NCBI GenBank assembly: GCA_900544515.1
Contig: UQVI01000055.1
Span: forward strand, 1-10,674
Length of the DNA stretch: 10,674 nt
DNA from: an uncultured Oscillospiraceae bacterium
Lineage (GTDB): Bacteria; Bacillota; Clostridia; Oscillospirales; Acutalibacteraceae
Direction of reading: 5' to 3'
In this document: piece by piece, positions 1 through 4,078 of the stretch
Layout: the number at the start of each line of letters is the position of its first letter
How positions within the stretch are numbered: the stretch's first letter is position 1
The notes under the pieces: model-generated
The model's input: the letters and a program-made list of their open reading frames with translations, nothing else
Told to the model about the DNA's origin: nothing
Databases searched by the model: none
Made by a program: the position numbers and the translations under genes

Positions 1-18
1 AGGCTATACCCCTATATA

Positions 19-95
19 TGGTGGGCCATCAGGGACTCGAACCCCGGACCGACCGGTTATGAGCCGGTTGCTCTGACCAACTGAGCTAATGGCCC
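19..95 (-). tRNA. tRNA with CAU anticodon, probably tRNA-Ile2 (lysidine type) rather than elongator tRNA-Met
   Basis: A full cloverleaf is readable on the minus strand. It has a 7-bp acceptor stem (GGGCCAT with ATGGCCC), a D arm with AGCTCAGTTGG, a 5-bp anticodon stem (ACCGG/CCGGT) around the loop CTCATAA, a T arm with GGTTCGAGTCC, discriminator A and an encoded CCA. The anticodon is CAT. A simple anticodon rule would label it Met. However, the acceptor stem has C4-G69 and C5-G68, the pairs known to favour the lysidine synthetase TilS, and the body resembles Bacillus tRNA-Ile2 more than elongator tRNA-Met. I infer that it reads AUA as isoleucine after C34 is modified to lysidine. Its own promoter lies just upstream. 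Confidence 0.9.
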
Positions 96-110
96 ATATA
101 TAGCTGTTGC

Positions 111-136
111 TGACGGAGACTGTTACATCTCCGTCA
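111..136 (-). other. Hairpin in the tRNA 5' leader
   Basis: A perfect 9-bp inverted repeat (TGACGGAGA / TCTCCGTCA) with an 8-nt loop lies between the tRNA promoter and the tRNA. No T-run follows it on either strand, so it is probably not a rho-independent terminator. It may be a processing element in the precursor, or a weak 3'-end structure for mRNA arriving from the upstream genes. Confidence 0.6.
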
Positions 137-150
137 ACTTCGACTTTAGT

Positions 151-179
151 ATAATACCACTATTGAGCTCTATTGTCAA
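151..179 (-). promoter_or_regulatory. Sigma-A promoter for the tRNA
   Basis: The -35 TTGACA (174-179) is separated by 17 nt from the -10 TATTAT (151-156). TGG sits immediately before the -10, giving an extended -10 element. It starts just after the stop codon of the preceding gene, so the predicted transcript begins near 144, about 50 nt before the tRNA. The -35 is embedded in the palindrome CTATTG-T-CAATAG (170-182). Confidence 0.75.
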
Positions 180-183
180 TAGT

Positions 184-879
184 TTATTTTACAAACATTA
201 CGGATGCAGCAATTAAATACTGACCTGCATAATAGAGAAAATGATTGATAAAATAGTGGATTGGTTTATCGTTTCCTCTTCCGAAAAAGGTATTGGAAAG
301 AACTGCGTCAGACAGCAGGAATAACACAGATCCTACAGCCATTAAAATATAACCCTTCTGGAAGCTGCTTACAAACACAGCGATTATTGAAATCACGGTA
401 GTCATTGCAAGAAATGCGACATAAACTGCAACAATTCTTCTGTAAGCGCCGTAATGCACCTTCATCACATTTGCCATAGCAACTGTTGCATAACCGATTA
501 CAGCAGAAACAACAACAGAAATAAGGACAAGCCACCACTTTATTCTGAGAGAATAAATAACAGCACAGGTATAAAAAATGTGACCAACAAGGAAAAAGAT
601 GAATCCGCCCTTGAGATAAACCTTTTCATCCTGTTTATACACACCCTTTAAATCAAGCAGGATATCACCCACTAGTCCTAATGCGCCACCCATAATAATC
701 AGTGAACCATATGTATAAGCTTCGCTGTTATGAATCAGTGCAAACACTGCTGTCAAAAGGTAACACAGACTGGAAACTGATTTGAACAAAAGGTTTTTAA
801 TACTGAATCCCAATCTCCTCTGATAGCAAAAAATGAATGAAACAACTACGCCGACTGCAAGAACAATGTAATAAAACAT
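184..879 (-). CDS. YhhN/TMEM86-family membrane protein, probable lysoplasmalogenase
   Basis: This 231-residue protein is almost entirely hydrophobic, with about eight predicted membrane segments. It carries the YhhN/TMEM86 signatures: GLVGDILLDL (68-77), GGFIFFLVGH (91-100, the G-x3-F-x3-H motif) and FLLSDAVL (187-194), with conserved acidic residues inside the membrane. Characterised members of this family hydrolyse the vinyl-ether bond of lysoplasmalogens, giving a fatty aldehyde and a glycerophospho-head group. Plasmalogens are common in anaerobic Clostridia, so that role fits. The ATG at 879 follows AAGGAG with an 8-nt spacer, and this site lies inside the end of the MATE gene, only 3 nt away. 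The two genes are therefore almost certainly one operon and may be translationally coupled. Length is normal for the family. The family call is firm. The enzymatic activity is by family only. Confidence 0.85.
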   Translation of the reverse strand: MFYYIVLAVGVVVSFIFCYQRRLGFSIKNLLFKSVSSLCYLLTAVFALIHNSEAYTYGSLIIMGGALGLVGDILLDLKGVYKQDEKVYLKGGFIFFLVGHIFYTCAVIYSLRIKWWLVLISVVVSAVIGYATVAMANVMKVHYGAYRRIVAVYVAFLAMTTVISIIAVFVSSFQKGYILMAVGSVLFLLSDAVLSNTFFGRGNDKPIHYFINHFLYYAGQYLIAASVMFVK

Positions 880-882
880 AAC

Positions 883-2229
883 TTAATCTCCTTTTGCAAG
901 TTTTTTGAATTGCTGTTGTTTCTTTAAGTATATCACAAGTAGGGGTATGTCTGCAAGTAGCCAGGCAAAAGGACCTGCATAACATATTGCATCGAAGCCT
1001 ATATAAGGTGTAAAAATCAGTGCTACTGCCAACCTGCCGAAGAATTCCCCTGCTCCTGCAATCATATTGGCATACGTAAAGCCCAGTCCCTGAAGCGTGT
1101 TTCTGAACACAAACAGGGTCGCAACTAAGCTGTAACACTGAGCAATTGCTAACAAGTAATGCTTAGCAGCATACATAATATCCTTGTTATAATCAGTCAT
1201 AAATAATGTAACAACTGACGGACCAACAAGAATCAGAATCAGGCTGCATACTACAGATACAAGAATATCGAGAATAAATATTTTTCTTACACTCTTAATA
1301 ATTCTATCATAATTGCCTGCACCGTAATTTTGGGAAACAAAGGTCATTGTGCCTACACCCAGACCTGACATTGGGATATTGAGCACCTGCTCAACACGGC
1401 CTGCTGCAGTAAAGCCTGCAATAACATTTGATCCGAAGCCGTTTACTGCTGTCTGCAGAGTCATAGAGCCGATAGATGTAATCGTAAACTGAAGGGAAAT
1501 CGGAATTCCCAGCTTAATCTGTTTCCAGGATACCTTCATATTCAGCTTCAGCTCCGACTTGGTGATATGATATTCCTTATTGAATTTCAGAACATATATT
1601 CCTGTCAAAACAGCGGAGGTAAGCTGTGAAATTGCTGTTGCCCAAGCGGCACCTACAACGCCCCATTTAAAATATCCTACAAAAAGGAAATCCAAAGCTA
1701 AGTTAACACACACGCTGACAATCAGAAAATAGAGGGGCTTTTTACTCTCACCTACAGCCCTTGCAAGTGCGTTAAAATTATTCTGAGCCATTTGTATGGG
1801 AACTGCAAAATAAAGTATATTTATATATGAAGCTGAAATTTGAATGATATTATCCGGTGTGTCAATTAATCTCAGAAGCGGCATAGAAAGAAGATGTGCA
1901 ACCACAGCAATTACAATACCGATGAGAAAAGAGAATGTAATGCTGTTCCCTGCATAAGCATTCATCTTTTTTCTGTCGTTTGCACCAAAGCTTTGTGCAA
2001 CAGGAATTGTAAAACCGGATGTCAATCCCAGTGCGGTGCCGATAATAAAGCTGTTGATTGAGCCCACATTACCAACGGCGGCAAGAGCATCCGTACCGAC
2101 AAATCTTCCGACTATGATATTATCTACCAGACCGTAGCAATACTGCAGCAGCGAACTGCCCATTATTGGTATTGAAAATAGTATTATTCCTGTAATAGGC
2201 TTACAGGTCAGCAAGTTATTATTTTTCAT
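883..2229 (-). CDS. MATE-family multidrug/Na+ (or H+) antiporter
   Basis: This is a 448-residue, 12-segment membrane protein of normal MATE length with the family's twofold layout. The first half begins near GSSLLQYCYGLVDNIIVGRF and includes GLTSGFTIPVAQSFGA. The second half begins with the related GSMTLQTAVNGFGSN and includes VGTMTFVSQNYGAGN, the equivalent motif. MATE pumps export cationic drugs, dyes or metabolites using Na+ or H+ gradients, and the substrate cannot be read from sequence. The sequence belongs with the DinF/NorM-like proteins widespread in Clostridia. The ATG at 2229 follows CAGGAA with a 9-nt spacer, and a clear promoter lies at 2259-2287. The downstream lysoplasmalogenase gene begins 3 nt after its stop codon, so a lipid-linked or envelope-linked substrate is conceivable, but this is inference. 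Confidence 0.92.
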   Translation of the reverse strand: MKNNNLLTCKPITGIILFSIPIMGSSLLQYCYGLVDNIIVGRFVGTDALAAVGNVGSINSFIIGTALGLTSGFTIPVAQSFGANDRKKMNAYAGNSITFSFLIGIVIAVVAHLLSMPLLRLIDTPDNIIQISASYINILYFAVPIQMAQNNFNALARAVGESKKPLYFLIVSVCVNLALDFLFVGYFKWGVVGAAWATAISQLTSAVLTGIYVLKFNKEYHITKSELKLNMKVSWKQIKLGIPISLQFTITSIGSMTLQTAVNGFGSNVIAGFTAAGRVEQVLNIPMSGLGVGTMTFVSQNYGAGNYDRIIKSVRKIFILDILVSVVCSLILILVGPSVVTLFMTDYNKDIMYAAKHYLLAIAQCYSLVATLFVFRNTLQGLGFTYANMIAGAGEFFGRLAVALIFTPYIGFDAICYAGPFAWLLADIPLLVIYLKKQQQFKKLAKGD

Positions 2230-2258
2230 TGAATTAAATTCCTGAATATTTTTTTAAT

Positions 2259-2287
2259 ACAATACCACTATAGATATACTTAGTCAA
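2259..2287 (-). promoter_or_regulatory. Sigma-A promoter of the MATE-lysoplasmalogenase operon
   Basis: The -35 TTGACT (2282-2287) and -10 TATTGT (2259-2264) are separated by 17 nt, with TGG directly before the -10 (extended -10). The stretch around the -10 closely matches the tRNA promoter at 151-179. It lies between the putative terminator of the GNAT operon and the MATE ribosome binding site. Confidence 0.7.
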
Positions 2288-2289
2288 TG

Positions 2290-2316
2290 AAAAAATGCAA
2301 ATAAATTGATTTATTT
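2290..2316 (-). terminator. Weak A/T-rich terminator after the GNAT-HIT-GNAT genes
   Basis: On the minus strand an 8-nt palindrome AAATAAAT-CA-ATTTATTT (2299-2316), which includes the stop codon of the acetyltransferase, is followed 3 nt later by six T residues (2290-2295). The stem contains only A-T pairs, so termination would be leaky and some read-through into the MATE operon is possible. Confidence 0.4.
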
Positions 2317-2853
2317 ATCTATTTCCATTGTATAGAATTTTGCTTTAAAGGTTACACTGCCATCAAGCTTCGAATATTCACCATAGTGATGAAAAGTAAG
2401 TCCGCACTTTTCCATAACTCTGCCTGATGCAGAATTATCTACAGCATGGTCAGAGCATATTTTGTTTACTCCAAGCTCGATATGAGCAAAACTGATAATA
2501 GCTTTCATTGCTTCAGTTGTATAGCCTTTATTCCAACAATCATATCTAATGTTATACCCTATCCCCCAATATCCCTGCATAAAATTATCCTCACCGATTG
2601 AGCCGCTGCCGATGAGTTTTCCGTTTTCTTTTAAGACAAAGCCCCAGTTCCACTCTGACTTTTCATCAGCTAAAGAGTTCAGCCAATCCTTTGCAATATT
2701 GATATCATCATAACCTGTATAGGACATAAATCTGCTGACACGTTTATCACTGCACCATTCTAAAACAGCCTGAGCATCGGCTACAGTCATCGGTCTCAAT
2801 ATAAGTCTATCGGTTTCAATTACTGGCTCTTTATGCCATATTACATTCATCAT
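2311..2853 (-). CDS. GNAT N-acetyltransferase, RimJ/RimL-like
   Basis: This 180-residue protein starts its core with ETDRLILRPMTVADA (13-27), the standard opening of the RimJ/RimL acetyltransferase subgroup. The acetyl-CoA loop is WNKGYTTEAM (107-116), the usual W-x-KGYATEA form. DNSASGRVMEKCGL (139-152) matches the late N-S-x-S-x-x-V-x-E-K-x-G motif. The subgroup acetylates amino termini of ribosomal proteins, but many members act on small molecules or drugs, so the substrate is unknown. The start at 2853 is supported by GAGGT at 2861-2865 with a 7-nt spacer. That site overlaps the stop codon of the HIT gene (2864), so the two are probably coupled. A second ATG follows immediately and could also serve. 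Confidence 0.85.
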   Translation of the reverse strand: MMNVIWHKEPVIETDRLILRPMTVADAQAVLEWCSDKRVSRFMSYTGYDDINIAKDWLNSLADEKSEWNWGFVLKENGKLIGSGSIGEDNFMQGYWGIGYNIRYDCWNKGYTTEAMKAIISFAHIELGVNKICSDHAVDNSASGRVMEKCGLTFHHYGEYSKLDGSVTFKAKFYTMEIDK

Positions 2854-2863
2854 TTTATTTACC

Positions 2864-3262
2864 TCATTTCAATTTTTTCTGCATCTCGTCCAAAGTGTAT
2901 TTATGGCTATGCATTACGGGCCAGGCATCAATGCTGTCACCATTTTTTCGCGGTATGATATGGAAATGCAAATGATGCACCGACTGACCTGCAGATTCAT
3001 CGCTTGCATTCAAAATATTAACACCATCATAGCCGCAATTGTTTACACAATGCTGAGACACCGCTTTTACCGTATCAATAAATGAATGCGATGTTTTCTC
3101 TTCACAATCCAAAATATTTTTACAATGTAATTTAGATATTACGACCATATGACCGTCAACGTCATGCTCAGGTGCTAAAAATACAATTGTTTTTGTATCT
3201 TCATATATTTTAAAGCAAGGAACATTCCCCTTGATAATTTCACAAAATAAGCAATCACACAT
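2864..3262 (-). CDS. HIT-family (HinT-like) nucleotide hydrolase
   Basis: This 132-residue protein has the histidine-triad signature H97-L-H99-F-H101 followed by IIPR. The amino-terminal CLFC (4-7) together with GHMVVISKLH (37-46) matches the zinc-binding arrangement of Hint-type proteins. Family members hydrolyse AMP-lysine or other nucleoside phosphoramidates, acyl-adenylates or dinucleoside polyphosphates, with the central His of the triad as the nucleophile. It is a soluble cytosolic enzyme of normal length. The ATG at 3262 is preceded by AAAGGAG with a 9-nt spacer. The gene lies 84 nt after a GNAT gene and 10 nt before another, which suggests co-transcription. I see no strong promoter of its own. 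Confidence 0.9.
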   Translation of the reverse strand: MCDCLFCEIIKGNVPCFKIYEDTKTIVFLAPEHDVDGHMVVISKLHCKNILDCEEKTSHSFIDTVKAVSQHCVNNCGYDGVNILNASDESAGQSVHHLHFHIIPRKNGDSIDAWPVMHSHKYTLDEMQKKLK

Positions 3263-3289
3263 TGCAATCAGCTCCTTTGATATACTTTT

Positions 3290-3343
3290 TTATATCGTTT
3301 CACCACATCCCGGTGATCCCATAATATAGATAATACTGTTCAC
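3290..3343 (-). pseudogene. Short relic of a P-loop NTPase gene start (17 codons, K-to-E in Walker A)
   Basis: Beginning with GTG at 3343, right after the GNAT stop codon, the minus strand reads VNSIIYIMGSPGCGETI and then TAA (3290-3292). Residues IIYIMGSPGCG-E-T match a beta-strand plus Walker A loop (GxxGxGK[S/T]) in which the essential Lys codon has become GAA (Glu). This is the usual amino-terminal opening of adenylate-kinase/FlaR-like proteins. An intact FlaR-like protein at 7905-8450 opens similarly. No downstream frame continues the domain. I read it as the truncated, mutated 5' end of a lost gene. Chance similarity in such a short stretch cannot be excluded. Confidence 0.4.
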
Positions 3344-3346
3344 ACA

Positions 3347-3763
3347 TTACGCCTTTCTGATATTATGCGGTATGTAACCAAGCTTTTCATACAGATGACA
3401 GTTTCGTTTTTCCTGCATAATTGTATCAAGACACCATCGTCTGCAATCAGGATAAAACGATTCTGATAAAAGAATTGCCTGCTGAGCAATACCTTTATCT
3501 CTATATTTTTTCAAAACAAATATGCGAGCAAGCAATCCGCAATCTTCTTTAATACTTATCCAAATTTGACCGACGTGTTTACCATTCAAAGTAATCCAAT
3601 ACATATCTCCACGCTCGAAATATTTAATGAATTTTTTATATGAATTAAAAATAGGATTGATTAAATCAAAATATTTCAAGAAAATATCTAAAAAGCCTAT
3701 TTGCTGCATGTGCCAGGCCGTTTTTAACTCGCTTTGCTTTATCCTTACTAACTGAACATTCAT
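3347..3763 (-). CDS. Small GNAT-family acetyltransferase under attenuator control
   Basis: This 138-residue protein has GNAT features: a strand with HVGQIWISI (63-71), LLARIFVLKKYRDKGIAQQA (77-96) holding the acetyl-CoA loop (R/K-x-x-G-x-A form, R88-DKGIA), and the late NCHLYEKLGY (121-130). The substrate is unknown, and drug or peptide acetylation would both fit. I chose the ATG at 3763 because GAGG (3772-3775) lies 8 nt upstream. An upstream in-frame ATG at 3799 would run through the terminator hairpin and has no ribosome binding site. The ribosome binding site follows directly on the T-run of that hairpin, so the leader controls entry into this gene. A HIT gene and a second GNAT follow in the same direction. 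Confidence 0.8.
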   Translation of the reverse strand: MNVQLVRIKQSELKTAWHMQQIGFLDIFLKYFDLINPIFNSYKKFIKYFERGDMYWITLNGKHVGQIWISIKEDCGLLARIFVLKKYRDKGIAQQAILLSESFYPDCRRWCLDTIMQEKRNCHLYEKLGYIPHNIRKA

Positions 3764-3775
3764 AAGCTTTTCCTC

Positions 3776-3818
3776 AAAAAAATAAGCACTGACAAACAAT
3801 AAAGTTCATCAGTGCTTA
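3776..3818 (-). terminator. Attenuator terminator just before the GNAT ribosome binding site
   Basis: On the minus strand TAAGCACTGA (3818-3809) pairs perfectly with TCAGTGCTTA (3792-3783), a 10-bp stem with a 16-nt loop. Seven T residues follow (3782-3776), then GAGG of the downstream ribosome binding site. It stands upstream of its gene rather than after one, as expected of a conditional terminator. Confidence 0.85.
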
Positions 3819-3925
3819 AAATAATTTATGATACTATAATTATTCCCTAACAAAACTCCGATGAACACACGACAAATAAGCCCACGCATAATATGCGGGA
3901 GCGTACTGCTGTGAATGAAGTTTTG
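3804..3925 (-). promoter_or_regulatory. Ribosome-mediated attenuator: mutually exclusive RNA pairings
   Basis: Three segments upstream of the terminator's 3' arm can pair in alternative ways. Segment 1 (3925-3917, CAAAACUUC, leader codons 6-9) pairs over 9 bp with GGAGUUUUG of segment 2 (3859-3851). Segment 2 (3866-3853, GUUCAUCGGAGUUU, leader codons 26-30) pairs with segment 3 (3817-3804, AAGCACUGAUGAAC): 9 bp, one A-A mismatch, then 4 bp. Segment 3 is also the 5' arm and loop of the terminator. So 1:2 leaves the terminator free to form, while 2:3 destroys it. A ribosome stalled in the first half of the leader ORF would mask segment 1 and permit 2:3. A ribosome at the stop codon would mask segment 2. 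This is the logic of trp-type or antibiotic-induced attenuation. Confidence 0.7.
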
Positions 3926-3941
3926 AAGTTAAATAAAACAT
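3840..3941 (-). CDS. 33-residue leader peptide, Tyr/Ala rich, upstream of the GNAT gene
   Basis: The ATG at 3941 is preceded by AGAGAGG (3950-3956) with an ideal 8-nt spacer, only a few nucleotides after the predicted transcription start. The 33 codons end in TAA at 3840. The peptide starts MFYLTSKLHS and continues through QQYAPAYYAWAYLSC (11-25), with five Tyr, five Ala and one Trp in ten residues, then a basic end, VHRSFVRE. I do not recognise the peptide. Its codons contain two of the three pairing segments of the attenuator, which is strong evidence that it is translated in cis as a sensor, not as a functional product. It could sense Tyr/Trp/Ala-tRNA charging or stall in response to a ribosome-targeting drug. 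Confidence 0.7.
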   Translation of the reverse strand: MFYLTSKLHSQQYAPAYYAWAYLSCVHRSFVRE

Positions 3942-3966
3942 AATATGTACCTCTCTATTAATTATC

Positions 3967-3995
3967 AACATAACACAGGCATACAAATTTGTCAA
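3967..3995 (-). promoter_or_regulatory. Promoter of the leader-GNAT transcript
   Basis: TTGACA (3990-3995) is a perfect -35. After 17 nt comes TATGTT (3967-3972), preceded by TGT, an extended -10. The predicted start near 3960 leaves only a few bases before the leader ribosome binding site. Confidence 0.7.
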
Positions 3996-4027
3996 GGAAT
4001 AATTTTAAATATATTTGCTTTGCCGAC

Positions 4028-4070
4028 AAAATATACTATAACCACTCATTGTCTGAGTGGTTATAGTATA
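4028..4070 (-). terminator. Terminator of the sigma/anti-sigma unit
   Basis: A perfect 17-bp inverted repeat (4032-4048 and 4054-4070) with a 5-nt loop starts 9 nt after the stop codon of the large membrane protein. On the minus strand it is followed by TTTT. The stem top is TGAGTGG/CCACTCA and the base is A/T rich. It separates this unit from the GNAT leader promoter. Confidence 0.85.
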
Positions 4071-4078
4071 ATAAAAAA

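Noticed and set aside
797..1138. Minus-strand ORF of 113 codons overlapping the MATE and lysoplasmalogenase genes
   Set aside because: It spans two clear membrane-protein genes in another frame, and its Cys/Arg-rich translation is typical of an out-of-frame shadow.
3300..3316. Inverted repeat TCACC...GGTGA upstream of the HIT gene as an operator
   Set aside because: It has only 5 bp arms, lies within the P-loop relic's coding pattern, and no promoter is seen beside it.
3764..3799. 12-codon N-terminal extension of the GNAT protein
   Set aside because: It would run through the attenuator terminator and lacks a ribosome binding site. The internal ATG at 3763 has GAGG at the right distance.
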